From: Spirometra erinaceieuropaei
Lineage: Eukaryota > Platyhelminthes > Cestoda > Diphyllobothriidea > Diphyllobothriidae
DNA: 64,000 bases
NCBI GenBank assembly: GCA_902702965.1
Contig: CACRXP010000719.1
Coordinates: 169,576-233,575 of the forward strand
Direction of reading: 5' to 3'
Shown: piece after piece, positions 11,801 to 24,901 of the stretch
Layout of the letters: each line of letters begins with the position of its first letter
Numbering within the stretch: position 1 is the stretch's first letter
Position numbers and translations under genes: made by a program
The notes under the pieces: generated by a model
The model's database searches: none
Seen by the model: only the letters and a program-made list of their open reading frames with translations
Told to the model about the DNA's origin: nothing

Positions 11801-14538
11801 TAACGATTTGTCACTCCATCGCATAGCCAACTTGTATTTTATGTATGTGTGTAACACCAGCTGGGTAATTAAAGGAACAATTTTGGCACGGAATACGATA
11901 AGCTGCACACAAATGTTCCCTGGGATTCGATCGTTCCTGGCTTTCCATTATCCTGTTGCGCATGGCTCGATGTGAAGTGCTACCTCCAACTCCATTAGCA
12001 ATGCCCCTCGTCGCTGCTAAACCGTCCTTCGTGCACGACAGAACATGTCATAGTAAAAACGTCGTCTCTTTGTGTGACCTTGAGCGACAGACACGCAGGC
12101 ACCGGCTTATACACTCACTCGGTTATCCGCTCCAATCAAACTGGTCCCACAGATATCGAGCTTCAAGTACGTTTTCTTTCAGGTTGCTACAATGAGTTGG
12201 GACAGTGTGGAAGATTGTTCTCAAAATGGGCCAGCTATGAACTCCTGAACAGTTTTTGTGAAAAATGAGAAGCTGTTTGATGTGCGATGGCTTTTTGCAA
12301 ACTGTTGACCCGATTTTGCCGTTGAGAATCCACATGACGAGCACATCATTTATGAACATGTATTGCACCCCTCCGTTTTTCGCCTCGAAGCGTATGACCT
12401 GCGTAGATTATGGACATCCTGCAACGCGTATTTCCTGGCGATAACAAACGTGTCGTCAGTACATGGGGTAAAAAGTATCGGTTGCTTATGGATAAAAGCA
12501 TTTTTTTCCTAGCTCTTGCAGAACTAATTTCGTTACTAATCTAGAAACTGTATAACGAGTTTTACATTATGCTGGCGTTCTCAGCTATTAAAGTAGCAAA
12601 ATTCGTTTTCTAGAATTCTTGATTTAGGAGAACGCGGGTTTATACGGCGGTGTGCGAGCTTTTGCCGTGACAGCAAATATGTCAATGGAAATTGTTCTTC
12701 GTCCACGCAAGTCGTTTTGACCTTTTTTTAGCTTCGAACAGCACTATGGGATTGTTTATCCTCTGCAAAATTATCCATTTCTAATTAAATTGTCCAGCAC
12801 CACAATATTCTTTTGGTAACTTAAGTAGAATACGCCTTCTCCTGTCCGCTGATCACAGGCACGCAGAGTTTACGCTCATTAAACATGAATATTATTGCTA
12901 CTTTGTTACTCAACTATCGAACTCTCTGTATTTAAATGTGCCTATCGCGTGTTAAATATTTACATACCATACAGGGGTAGACAATTCGGAAGGAATTAGT
13001 TGTGCAACTTACCGTATATTATTGTGTTGTTAATTGAATTGCGAATGTGTACGCATTAGCATTCTCCTTTCAATTCAAGACCACTATGGTTACTGTACCT
13101 TCAAAAACGTTAAAGCAATGACACATGCAATTAACGAGTAGGAACCCTTGGTCGGCACTAAATAACTCTAACTACCGATTTGCCGAGACCTTCGGCAGGG
13201 CATGGGAATGGGAATCCCGAGCTGGTGGCTGTACGCCAAATTCCGATGTATTCATAGTTAGGGCTACGGTTGCATTTAGGCTGAGGAGTATATTTGAATG
13301 TAGAATTAGAGGCAAGGCAGTAGATCAGACTGGAGATCAGTGTATATCAGGGGAATAGATTATTTATTTGCGGCACCAACCGACCGCAGCCTTAACTTAC
13401 TGCAAACGTGGTAGCGCGTAAGGTTCAGCACTTCACACACCCTGCTTAACGTCGAAGACATTCAGACCGCCCGTCCGACAATCACGTTAATAATAATGTA
13501 ACAATGGCACATCAGACAGCTGCGAAGGGACATATATTAATATAAAGGCAGTCAGCAGGATCTTTAAAACGTCTTTGTTTTTGGACACAAAGGAAAGTGA
13601 TCATGCCACTTGGCTATGCAATTGCTTGTTTCCCATAGATTTCGGTAGAGGCGTTAGCAATGATGGCCGTCGACTTCATTTAATTAATTATTGGCCAACA
13701 TTACATTTTAGGCTAAGCATTCGATAAACCATTTTCAGACATTAAAACATGCCTCGTAAAAGAAGTGTGGTTAAATATTATATTATATGATAAGCGTCTA
13801 TTTCTATAATAATATTGTCCTCAATTTTTTATAACCCGCAGGAAAACCCCGCAAACACAGAGTACACGCCAAATTAAGATAATTATTCCTGGCTGCGTGT
13901 TAAAAATCAGCATCTACCGACCATCATCAAGCCAATGCCGTTGCTCAGAAATCAAAGTATGAGACGTTCACGGTTCATACTTCCAATTTCCTTATTACTG
14001 CACTGGCCTGATAATGAGTTACCGATAACGTGTGTTCGTCAAATTACCTTTTTAAGTGGCGCATGGAAATATTCGCAAAAATTTCTCTCTCTCTATTATT
14101 GAACCGAGAGAAGTTTCTCCCAGTCCAGCTCCTACATGCTTTGAGCGTAACTAAACATGCCATAAAACTGGAAAGCTTATTTTTACCGACAAACGCAACG
14201 ATGAAGGTCATTCCTGTCTCGGTGTCGATAAGCACTCGCCACTTAGTGCTTGCCAGTCCCCAAGCCACCGCCAGCGTAGGTTATAGATGTTAAGCTACAA
14301 GGCAGAATTAACATACACAGATAGAGACCGGTACTGTCAATATTAACAGGAAATATCGATTTATTCCGAACTATCCTGTGCCGACTAAAGAAAGTCACAG
14401 GTAAGCTAGATCTGAGGATGTTATATCCCCAATTAGTATGACGCCAGTTCTGTGCGGAATAGAATACAGACAGGATAGGAGAGAACAGCTTTACTGCGTC
14501 AGTCACCCTGTGTACATCAACTCTTAATCCTTCCGTCC
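8880..14538. other. long stretch without recognised genes
   Basis: Nothing here supports a gene: open frames stay under about 110 codons and show no domains. Visible features are a GA run near 9427-9441, a C-rich run at 9830-9839 within a locally GC-rich stretch (about 9620-9880), and an ATT run near 11268. Unclassified ancient repeats probably make up much of it. Confidence 0.4.
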
Positions 14539-14880
14539 GTGGCTTCGTATTTAGGGGTTCAGCCTTCGTCTGGTTTGCGTGTTCCAACTGGTCCAGTCCT
14601 GAGCGCCCGTCTGGGCAGGCGCTCGCGTGTTGCTGGCCCCTTGAGGTCGCGCATGACTCAGCGGCGTGCAAATGTCTGGCTCGCATGCGGGCTTACTGTC
14701 CGGCGAGTTTGCGGTTCTTTGTCAGGCGTGACCCCCGGACGACTGGAACCGTGCGTCGTGTTCTGGGCCGTCCTAACAGAGGAGATTGCTGTTCGTCCAG
14801 CATCAAATCCAACACAAATGGGGCGATGGCACCCTCCGTTATGCGCATACAACTGCGATGGGCTCACGTAAGTCAACCCA
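14539..14880. other. GC-rich island, probably a repeat fragment
   Basis: About 340 bases are clearly richer in G and C than the AT-rich sequence on both sides, and open frames appear on both strands simply because AT-rich stops are scarce. None of the translations (basic, Arg/Ser/Pro-rich) looks like a protein domain. A fragment of a GC-rich dispersed repeat is the likeliest reading, since similar patches flank the gypsy element. Confidence 0.4.
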
Positions 14881-17800
14881 GCATATGTATCCTATTTCAA
14901 AGCCCCGATACGCTTAAAGGTATTTATTCCTGCCTTCAGAATGTCAAAGCGGATACACTATGTACCGTTCCATTAAAGAAAGTCATGCATTCTTTTGTGC
15001 CACTATGTCGATTCTATAGAGGTCTCATACATGTTTACGGTCATTGTTAACTGAGTGGTATGCTTCAAAATAAATACTAGTGAAGGGACATGTACAATGC
15101 TGCTTGAATTTCCGTCTCACGGTTTTAAAATTAATTATGGCTGCAGGCTCTAAACTAGAAGACACCAGTTCAAAACTTAAAAAGGGAAAAGGAAGCAGGT
15201 GATCATTCATGAGTATGCACAAAAATATTTTGAACATGTTTTCCGTAAAATGTAATTTATAGGGGAGGTGGAGTTTATACATGTTCTAACAGGAAAATGT
15301 GTAGTTTGTAGTTTTGACCTCTTGAATGCAAGTGCCAGAGCAGGTCAGTTTTAAATTATTTGGGAATCGAGATCATCTTAAAAACTATACGTTGCCTTTT
15401 CCTCAGGTATAGAAGTTCAAGTAGACTCTGGTATTTTTGAGCAAGAAAAGGTACCTTTATGCATGGTTTTGCTAAGATATTTGACCTTTTGGGGTATCGA
15501 AAAATGAAGAAGTATATTGATATTACATAAGCAGTAACTTTGTAAATTATAGATTTTATAGGTGGTTGAAAAGAAGTTCGTTCAAATAGCAGCATTCGCG
15601 GGTAACTGTAGTACTTTGTGATTGGGTTATGCAGTAATCACTACTGCGAACATACTTAAAGATATCTTTCTTAATGAAAAGAAAATCAGAATTTTAGTTA
15701 ACCTTTCGGGGGTTTGGTCATTGACTGCATCTTTCTGCATAATGTGCTAGTCCCGGTGGCTATCATGCTGATGGTAACGATAATACGCCCGGAAATTTAT
15801 CAACCAAGGAAAATATGATCCAAAACCAAGAAACCCAAGTTCAAAGCTATCTGACAATGCAGCAGTAGGTGCTTTGGTTGATTCGACCTAATTGTGAAAG
15901 GCTCAAAGACCTTGCTAAAATTTGAACCACGGCAGCGAGGCATTCCGTTTAGGGATTAATAGCTATGTCCCTGTTGTCGGGGGTTCGAAACCGTCAGGTT
16001 TTTCATAAGAGCGTAAAATGGAAGTTTATTATATTTATTTAGATCAAACCGCAGTTGCATTAGGGAAATTATGTGCCACAGGTTGAAACCAGGTAAATTT
16101 GAGTGAAACGTATATTTTTTTAGCCATATCTGACATCTTTGTAGTCATAGTTTATCTTAAGTACGTCACTTACACAAAGCAAATTTATCCAGTGTGCATT
16201 CGATAAAAATGACCATTGAATCTACCACGGAAACGGCAGTTGTATGATAAATTAAAGCGGATTTAGTGGGTTTTACCATCAGAATTTACCTTTGCAGTCT
16301 TAAGTAGTAATCGAACAGATATTATTCAAAAAAATATTAATTCCCCGTCCTGTAATCAGTATTAAAACAAAGTACGGCACGGCGGACGAGTGTAAGTACA
16401 TTATTGATTTAGCAGTAGCTGGTGGATTCGAGCTTAAATACAGTGTGTGACCTAATTCATGAAAGGTGTCGAAATTTACGAATGATTGTCAATCACTCGC
16501 AAGCCGACACCATTTCATGAGACAAAGTCTTTGTTAATTAATTACAAGTTTAAAAGAATTAAAAGCATAAAAGAAATATGATAGGCAGTGTTACATTGTT
16601 TAGAAACGCCGATCTATTTTGAAAAGCGCAATATCCCGAAAACGTCAGAAATTGCTCTAATAAGGTAAAGATCGTTTTTAGATGTATATGATGTATTCGC
16701 ATACCAAACACGTAGTATGTATGAAAGTAGACATAAAGTTACGTCTCTTAGGAGCGTTACAGTGAAGTTTACATATAAATGTAGTTTAATAGGTAGTGTG
16801 ACTTCATATATGACGGTTTGACACCGCCCACATTCTGGGTGTAGATTCCAAAACAGTTTTCCAGAGTTTCATAATTTCATCAACGATTTGGCAGTAAATG
16901 AGATGAAGTTTAACAAGAGAAGCTGGATTTTGCTTCATTTCGCCGATGGGGACGTCGTAGGAACAATAGTTTTTATAAGGTGACATGCTATGGGCCGGTC
17001 GGTGCCTAATAAATGCAAATATGACTGACAGGCGTGATCGTAAACATACCATTTTGTGTTTTTAGAGAGAACATTTCTCCCCTTAAATTAATTTGTACTT
17101 TTCTTTCGTTTTGGATTACGTTTAGTTTCAGATCGGCCTTGAAATATTGCTGAATATTTCATGATTTTCAGTGTTTTAACCCGATCGCCTAAAAAGACAG
17201 ATTCTGAATTACCTGTCTGTTGAGAACTTTAAAATAAGATTGTTCTTGAAGGCATTTGCCGAATTACTGAGTGTTCAGGCACTCCTTTTCACAACGATAG
17301 TTGTTTGGGTCACATTTGTAGACTGATTCAAACATCAAACTTCATTTTCGACAAAAATGACTGTCCACAACGAAAGTCACCAACGGATGTGCCTTCGATC
17401 AATAAGAAAACTTTCTTTCATAAGTAACCTATTTAAGAAGTGTTTATTATTGCTCTTCGTCGACGGATTTCTGTGTACTTTGCATTTTTGCACCGTGAGG
17501 CCAAATAAAAATTGGGCACTTTGGCCGTTTCTCTAAATTATACATGCTTTTTTACCGTAAACGTAAGAACATGCGTACCTCCATACGTTCGGCCATTTCC
17601 ACTGTTTTTGCTCGATTCGATTATGAATACACTACAGCGCGCCCAAACAAATACTGATATTTTGATGAAACTAAAATGTTTTGCTTGTTCTATTTCTGAA
17701 TAAAGTATGCGCAGAAGCTAAATTATTAAAAAAGTAATGTGTCATATGCTTAAAGCTTGAAAAGAACATTCCATGTTGGTCATTTTTGTGACATCAGAAA

Positions 17801-18560
17801 GAATTTTCCAAACGGTCAACATCGGAAATGTAATAAAATTTATTGTCCGGCTAAATCTGTTTATTAAAATTCTCGCGAATAAATTACTCTCCTTTCAATG
17901 AGGAAGTCGCTCAGATGCTTTACTGGAGTCTAGGACATGAATTAGCATAGGAGATCGCCCGAAAATATTTCAACGTCTATTTTCGCTAAAATTTGCTGAT
18001 ATTTCACTTGATATAATTACGCAAACACAATTTCTGAACAAGAAAAGGACATTTCAGTAAAGTATGTGGGTGAGCGAACAAAGTTCGCCACGCTGGAGCT
18101 GTCCAAAAATTCTCTCATCAGTTCTCGTTATCAGATTTCATGAGATAGGTCACGTACTGTACTCATATCAGCTCATGCGCCGTGCTTGATAGGGCCAAAA
18201 GACTTTACCTCCAGCTGAGGCATTAACTTCCACGGGAGTTTTTATAAGTCAGTTCTGAAATGTATTTCTGACTCCAACATTTTACTTCGGCGGAGTCGCA
18301 ATATTATTTATTGGGCAGAATAATGCAATGACCTATTAGCCCTGGTAGTAGGTCAGCTTTTAAACAGGATTCTTTTTGGCTGTTTACAAAAGATAATTTC
18401 CGTAAATGACTGCATATGTGGTACGAATTTTCACATTGATGTTAAATACTACTATCAATTCGAGTAATTTTGTAGGAAGCATACGTAAAGTATTTTTGTT
18501 AGCCAACTACGTCGTCTTTAACTCCCTATATAAAGGAATGACGGAAGTATGAGCATTTTA
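14881..18560. other. AT-rich stretch without recognised genes
   Basis: No coding signal is visible. Scattered short runs resemble the internal and terminal parts of the TIR-family repeat (for example AATCAGAATTTTAGTTAACC near 15685), so much of the stretch may be very old copies of it. Confidence 0.4.
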
Positions 18561-19050
18561 TGAAAACGTCTTAATAACAAATAAACATCTTTGCATTTTC
18601 ATACATAAAATCATGCATTTGGTTGTTTGCGCACCTAGAATCAATGTGTTACAGCAGGTGGGATTCAAAGCTACTCGGGAATCTCAAAAGCTTCCCAAAA
18701 CCGAAAGTAGCCCATTTTACAAGTATAGAATGCGAGAAGAAGTAAATGGCTACTAAGCTGGAGCAGGACAAAGTTCGTTCGAGCATGCCTTCTAATAAAA
18801 TATATTCGAATTTTTGAGCGTATCGAAATTAAAGGGAAATATTAATGTTATATACGTAGTCATTTTTTGCAGACTGTGGACTTTTCAGGTAGCCGAAACG
18901 GAACCTGATCAAAAACTGGTATCCTTGCGTAAGCGTAGTACTTTAAGATTAGGTTGCACGATTGGCACTACTGCAATTTCACGTAAGTAAGTCCTTTTGT
19001 ATGAAAACGCATTTTTTTAAATTTCCATCATCATTTCATGAGATAGAACA
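18560..19050 (+). repeat. partial TIR-family copy, right-hand part
   Basis: From about 18830 the sequence follows the right half of the 984-bp element: GTAGTCATTTTTTGCAGACT, then a GTAGCCGAAACGGAACC run, and a terminal run ACGCATTTTTTTAAATTTCC...CATTTCATGAGATAGAAC ending near 19048. The left part is too diverged to place confidently. Confidence 0.5.
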
Positions 19051-19394
19051 TCCAATGTATCTTTTAATTTCCTATTTTTCTTTGAATGCGTTGAAACTAA
19101 TAAGGTCGATCTTGGAGCTAAATTACTTTATTCAGTCTTCAATATCGCGTTCTGATTTTATTATTGGATTGCTTAACTATAAATTTCTCGACGTTTTTCG
19201 ACCTTAATAAAGTCCAAAGAAGCACGAATGTTAAGTGCGCGATATTTTAAATAATTAAACATCTCAATAGTAGCGAAAATGCGATTCTCAGAAGGTAAAT
19301 CAAAAGAAACTGAGGCGTTCTTTATTTTAGAATTTAATGAGACGGGATGTGGAGCACCATGAACTGAACGTTGCACTAACCGCGGAAAATATTG

Positions 19395-22300
19395 CCGAGT
19401 AAGTACCATTTAAATACCGACTCTGAGAGATTGCCTTCCAAAGGAAGGGATAATACGGTCCTTATTACGTTGCGTATGGCCTCTTCGGTCCCAACAATAT
19501 GGAACAACGTAAATACGTTTTGTGAGTCGTATTTGCCAGGACTATTATTAGGAGGTATTGATTCGTTTACACATTAACTTTATGACATCCGGGCAGTAAG
19601 GAAAACATATTTGTATTGCTTTTGTCCACTATTTGTCGCTCATTCAAAAAGTAATTCGAACAGCACTCTGCGGACGTAAAGGAATGAATTATAGTTTTAG
19701 AGGTGAACGTAACAGACAAACTTTGGGCACTGTGGTTGAGAGGATAGACCAAACGGAATCGGAACCATCCTTTAGAAGTATAATTATGAACTACTCAAAT
19801 CTTTAAAATTACTCCGTCTATTTAAGTGTACATGAGCATAAATCATGTTCACAAGGCAGCTTAAAAACTTTCTGAGGCACGTATGGTGCAGGGCACATGC
19901 TTTTCTCAGCAAGTCAGACGTCTTAAAGTCGTAAAATTCTCGTAGATTTTGTCAACCGTGCGCAATGCATGAGAAAAATTATGGCAGTCTAAAATAGACG
20001 TGTTTCTTCTATCCAGAGTCTGTGGTAGTTGGGTGTTGAGTAACGGTCCTGGCCCCCAAGCTTTGTGTGCACATGTGTGCCGACCAGCCATGCGATAATG
20101 GATGACGGGTGTCAGGAATTCACTTCATGCAATGACCGGGGAAAAGACCCCAAGGACAGGGAATGGGACTGCGTCACGTCGTGTGTACAGGCCAGACATC
20201 ACGTGACCATGTTTTCCTCCATTGCGATTCGGCGTGTCTGTTATTGTTAAAAGTACGAGTTTCCGCCGGCAACTGGTTGTCTTCATGGTGAGATGTGCGA
20301 GAACCTCCTAAATCACCTGCGACTATAGCGTGAATGCTTATTCAGAGGAAGGCGAAGTCGTCTTTTTCAGCTGCTGAAACGCTAGTCGTGAGTGACTACA
20401 GTCATGTCACTTATGATTTCATGGACATTTAGAAGAAATTGTCCCACATCCTAGGAGGAGGTTTAACGAAGATGAGGTACTTGGGATCAGTAATTACGGC
20501 TTATAAGCAGTCCCAAATCAACCATAAAGCAAACCCAGCTACGGAGACATCCTATCTAGAACGGTAGGAGCATCTGTGGTATAAATGTTTGTGGGTTAGA
20601 AAGGCTCTGAACTGATAGCAGGATTCCATAACTTAGAGGAGCAAGGAATTATGGGCATCGTTTAATCTCCAAAAAGTGCTCATTTTGGTGTTTTTTTACG
20701 GGGTCTAAGGAATCGGGCAATCTGAAAGCCTTGAAGTTAATGTTTCTATTCTAAACGATAGAAAATGGTTTTTCGGAAATTCTGGACTAAGCATTGATTG
20801 TGGTGTTAAGTGACGACAAATTTGCCAACGGTGACATTCTCTGTCTGCTTTGACCTGCACGGCAATGTCTCTAGGTTTTTAATTGCTTCCCGCTGTGCGT
20901 ATACTCGAATGAGCTCTATTGTGGAGTTCAAACTAAGCGCAAATATCTAAAGTTCATTTGCACAGATCGGGGACTACCGGCCAAATGGCGCTCAGGTTTA
21001 CTTATAACTCACGCGATGGTCTTTAATGTCAAATATCCTCCATCTGTTGTACACTTCGTAATGCTGACATTTTGTGCTATTTTTCGGAATTCTATCAGTC
21101 CTTTAAACTGTGTGAACATGTACGCAATTGAAAACGACGCCTTGAACAGCACGATCATATCAGCACATCAAAAACTTTAATTACACAGGTTTTTGCAAAT
21201 AGTCCATTATGTTAACTGCTTAAGTTGTGTGCGCCGTACTATCAGTTCCCTGTGAGTTAACCCAAAAACTCATTTTCGCTTAAATAACTTTGGCCGGCAT
21301 ATATGGTTCATTTCGTGTAAATGGCGAGTTCATTAGAGTTTACTGTGGGACCCTCGCAATACATGGTACATTTGTTATCTATATACGGTATCATCACATC
21401 GGGCATGGGTCTTGGATTATTCCCTTCTAGGCCTATTAAGGCCATGGGAGCAACTAGGTCCACCGACTCCACGTTTCAAGCCATGTTTGACTCAACAGAT
21501 CCTTTTTAGCCCTCTCAAATGCAGGTACCTTGTAATATCTGTACTCATCGATCACCGTCATTTAACAATCTTATCAGCCAAAACGTGCATTGCTGCCTTC
21601 GAAAAACAGACACTTTATATCCATCGGCGCCTTCAAAACAAACATGTCTACCCTCTGACTGTGGAGTTTTCTACTCGGTGAAATGTGAGGCCGACAGTTG
21701 AAGGTCGTAACCCCGTATTAATGGCCATGCCTAGTATCGCTTTTTCTACCAATGTAGAACAAACCATTTAAGTTAAGAATACCAGCAATGGAAGTTTTGT
21801 GTTATAGGTCGTGGACTTACCTGATTTTTCTGGAATTCTTTAGGTGATTAGACCTTATTCGAAATTGGGACTATGACAAAGGGGAACGGACGGGATTTGA
21901 TGACACTCTCCCATTTATTCTAATTTCTTCTTATCAAGAAGACATTTGTTCTTACTTCTGGTGACTCTGAAGTATGAAGGTGTGAACCGCTGTAGTTCAC
22001 GTAACCAGAGTGGAACGGCCTCATTGACGAGTAAACGAGGCCGAAATCAACGCACAGGAGCCACAACGACTGGTCCCTCGACTGGCAGTCCAAGAACCAT
22101 GTTGGCATGGCAACAACGTCGACGGCCGCGACGGTCACATGAGCGGTCACACACGGGCAACGACTGATCAGCAGCGAGCAGGAAGGTCAAATTTCGTGAA
22201 CAGAACACGGACACAACGCAAGACAGGCGGAAAGGCTCAGGCCGGCAGGAAAAACCACCACACTACTCTGGGGAAAGAAATTTAACAGGTTCTGAAACGT

Positions 22301-22765
22301 CAGTCTGCACATATTTCAGATTATGGGTTCTTCTCATCATCTTCTTCTTATTGGAATTGATTAGCACGATAAGGTACCTGGACCTCGAAACGCTACGCAC
22401 ATGTATATGGAAGGAAAATGCAAGATGGTACGGGGAGGATTATTTGACTACCTGACGTTTTACCGTTACACTTGAGCAAATGATTGCAGGCAGACAATAT
22501 GAAAAGTAGATGATTGAAAAAAAGTCTTCCTTTCTCCTCTCATTGATCTTCGTCTTGCACGCAAGTTCTGCCTGACGGCCTCGTATACCACTAATGATTC
22601 GTTCGAATTGACATCAGATTAAAAGTCTTTGTTCGTCCCTTACCTTAGTTCTTTCTAGCTCAGACGAGTACTTTGGCACGGCCAAAGGCGAGGGAGTGAT
22701 TATTAACGGGGCTGAACATGGCGACATGCAAATTTCATTTATGCGCTTTACGCTTTACCAAATCT
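19395..22765 (+). repeat. left arm of a large inverted repeat (about 3.4 kb)
   Basis: This block is repeated in reverse complement at about 35465-38850. By eye the middle (for example 21320-22170 against 36100-36930) is about 95% identical; identity falls towards both ends, where the arms fade out near 19395 and 22765. Both arms hold the same open frames, for example 21412-21681 here and 36584-36853 minus in the other arm, but these look non-coding. Near 22240-22330 is a run CTCTGGGGAAA...TTCTGAAACGTCAGTCTG resembling a degraded hammerhead core of the kind found at PLE ends. The spacer between the arms is about 12.7 kb. Confidence 0.8.
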
Positions 22766-22829
22766 GCCAAAATATTTATGAATAATGTGAGCCTGGTAGT
22801 CATTTGGTGGATCCTAGGTGAATTACTTA

Positions 22830-23022
22830 GGAACTCTTGCTTGGGCAGCCAACTTGCTGTGTCAAATTTGATGGATTCCAGACGTCGGTTGGGCGGTAAA
22901 TTGATCCAAATGTGATTAAACTCGCGTCGTCCTGCGGGGCCTGGTAGCTCAAGTGGTTAGGGCTTCGGATGTACTAAAACCTCCCCCTGCTGTCGAGGGT
23001 TCGAATCCCACCGAGTTTTTTA
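22830..23022 (+). repeat. tRNA-like SINE, copy 1
   Basis: A tRNA-like core at about 22936-23017 has an A box (TAGCTCAAGTGG) and a B box (GGTTCGAATCC), with ACT at the anticodon position. The acceptor and T stems do not pair well, so it is unlikely to be a working tRNA gene. About 100 bases of upstream sequence (from TTGGGCAGCCAACTTGCTGT) are shared with the reverse complement at 50036-50245, which carries the same tRNA-like core. Shared flanks around a pol III promoter indicate a dispersed SINE rather than an isolated tRNA gene. Confidence 0.65.
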
Positions 23023-23035
23023 CAGATGGGTCAAT

Positions 23036-23624
23036 ATGAATCATTCTACAATGTTGTTATTCCTATCGCTCACGTCAGCAAATGCACTGCCATTTATTGG
23101 AGAGATATTCACGGTGACCCTCCACTCCACCAGTTCGGCCAACCCTAAGGACAATGACCACCGAGTGGCCCACCAGGTTGTAGGCTCACGGCAGCGGCTG
23201 ACGCCAGCTTATGCTGATAGCTGGCTTTCACAGCACCTGTCTCACTCTTACTTTCCTCGCAAGTCTGAGTCCGATGGCAAGTCAGGTCAGGACGACCGGA
23301 GGCGAGTTTGGACGAAGGGGCCCACAAAGCTAAGCAGCCGATCTACATTTATCACGCATAACCTGGCCCCCACCCAGTGGGTCGGGTTTTTTACTGAATA
23401 CAAAGGACGGTTTGTAATGGCGTTACAACAAGTGCCTATGACAACGCCGTGCCCCTCGCTAGTGCCTGCACGTATGTATACCACCGACAACCTGTTTCGA
23501 CACGCAGGTCTAATTGCCTTCGATTTCGTCTCGCTGCAATTCTCTCCGCGCAGCGTTTCTGGTTGATTGTCTGCCTGCACCATGCGAGGCTTCTAACTGC
23601 CCTTACGTGGGCTCGGAACCAATC
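23036..23624 (+). repeat. GC-rich repeat flanking the gypsy insertion
   Basis: The open frame 23036-23566 (176 codons) shows no domain, and part of it is repeated in reverse orientation on the other side of the retrotransposon: the run GTAATGGCGTTACAACAAGT...CCTATGACAACGCCG near 23417 matches the minus strand near 29250-29350 (GTAATGGCGCAAAAACAGGT...CCTATGGCAACGCCG). I therefore read it as repeat DNA rather than a gene. Confidence 0.5.
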
Positions 23625-23825
23625 TGTAGTGACATTTAAGTCTGTTTTGTTTTAATCAGTTACAATACGTTTTGACACAACTTTGAATAAGACAAAGAAC
23701 ACGCACGTGCACTTTTACCTGCCGACGACTTTGTTCTTATTTACTAGTTTGTAACTGTTGGGATACTGCTACTTTCGTTTCCTGGATAGCCTACTCGCTG
23801 TGCCCAACTAGTGGGTTTAATCTCT
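23625..23825 (+). repeat. left LTR (last four bases lost in gap)
   Basis: It starts with TGTAGTGACA directly after the target duplication AATC and runs to TTTAATCTCT, where the gap begins. Compared with the right LTR at 28915-29119 I count two substitutions: C instead of T in the ACCTGCYGACG run, and T instead of C in the TACTAGYTTGT run. Confidence 0.93.
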
Positions 23826-24384
23826 NNNNNNNNNNNNNNNNNNNNNNNNNNNNNNNNNNNNNNNNNNNNNNNNNNNNNNNNNNNNNNNNNNNNNNNNNNN
23901 NNNNNNNNNNNNNNNNNNNNNNNNNNNNNNNNNNNNNNNNNNNNNNNNNNNNNNNNNNNNNNNNNNNNNNNNNNNNNNNNNNNNNNNNNNNNNNNNNNNN
24001 NNNNNNNNNNNNNNNNNNNNNNNNNNNNNNNNNNNNNNNNNNNNNNNNNNNNNNNNNNNNNNNNNNNNNNNNNNNNNNNNNNNNNNNNNNNNNNNNNNNN
24101 NNNNNNNNNNNNNNNNNNNNNNNNNNNNNNNNNNNNNNNNNNNNNNNNNNNNNNNNNNNNNNNNNNNNNNNNNNNNNNNNNNNNNNNNNNNNNNNNNNNN
24201 NNNNNNNNNNNNNNNNNNNNNNNNNNNNNNNNNNNNNNNNNNNNNNNNNNNNNNNNNNNNNNNNNNNNNNNNNNNNNNNNNNNNNNNNNNNNNNNNNNNN
24301 NNNNNNNNNNNNNNNNNNNNNNNNNNNNNNNNNNNNNNNNNNNNNNNNNNNNNNNNNNNNNNNNNNNNNNNNNNNNNNNNNNNN
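23826..24384. other. assembly gap (559 N)
   Basis: A run of undetermined bases begins four bases before the expected end of the left LTR. Sequence resumes inside a displaced piece of pol. Open frames crossing this run have no meaning. Confidence 0.99.
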
Positions 24385-24526
24385 CTTCATTTTTCCTCCA
24401 AGCAGCTAACAATACTTCTATTAAAACTTTTGGTCAACGATCCCTAACACTAGCTTTGGGTCTAAGACGTTCATTTCGTTGGCTATTTACTATCCCTGAT
24501 GTCCATACTGCCATTCTCGGCGCTGA
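24385..24526 (+). repeat. displaced 142-bp duplicate of gypsy pol
   Basis: This segment appears identical to 25850-25991 (protease region of pol) and is joined at a shared TGA (24524-24526) to the middle of an LTR. It lies directly after the gap, so a misjoin during assembly of near-identical element copies is the simplest explanation. Confidence 0.9.
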
Positions 24527-24669
24527 ATAAGACAAAGAACACGCACGTGCACTTTTACCTGCCGACGACTTTGTTCTTATTTACTAGTTTGTAACTGTTG
24601 GGATACTGCTACTTTCGTTTCCTGGATAGCCTACTCGCTGTGCCCAACTAGTGGGTTTAATCTCTTACA
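24524..24669 (+). repeat. 3' part of left LTR, repeated after the gap
   Basis: It corresponds to 23684-23829 of the left LTR and carries the left-LTR bases at both positions that differ from the right LTR. It ends in CTCTTACA just before the primer binding site, so it is probably the true continuation of the left LTR. Confidence 0.9.
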
Positions 24670-24670
24670 C

Positions 24671-24680
24671 TGGTGACCCT
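24671..24680 (+). other. primer binding site, tRNA-Trp type
   Basis: TGGTGACCCT starts one base after the LTR end. TGGTGACCC complements the 3' end of eukaryotic tRNA-Trp including CCA, the primer used by CsRn1-type elements. Confidence 0.8.
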
Positions 24681-24901
24681 GTATCGTTCATAGCTCCTTC
24701 TGTTTAATCTCTGTGCATAACTATTTCCATTCGGATTAATCCTCCCTCTAATTTCCATCGATCAGATTATTCATCTAGCCCTTATTTGCTATCCACACTG
24801 TCTCACCCTTTCATCCAATACGAGCGCTACCCTTCAGTCTCACCGTCAACGCGCCAGTCCTCTACCCCATTTATCTGACCTCTGACCGACCCCGGCTAAT
24901 T

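Noticed and set aside
21412..22167. Genes in the inverted-repeat arms (frames conserved in both arms)
   Set aside because: Conservation follows from the recent duplication; frames occur on both strands and show no codon-position bias or domain by eye.
22936..23017. A tRNA gene
   Set aside because: A and B boxes are good, but acceptor and T stems pair poorly, and the upstream sequence is shared with a second copy at 50036-50245, which indicates a SINE.
23036..23566. A 176-residue protein gene
   Set aside because: No domain, and part of it is a dispersed GC-rich repeat with an inverted copy at 29250-29350.
23744..24530. Long open frames across the gap
   Set aside because: They consist mainly of undetermined bases.
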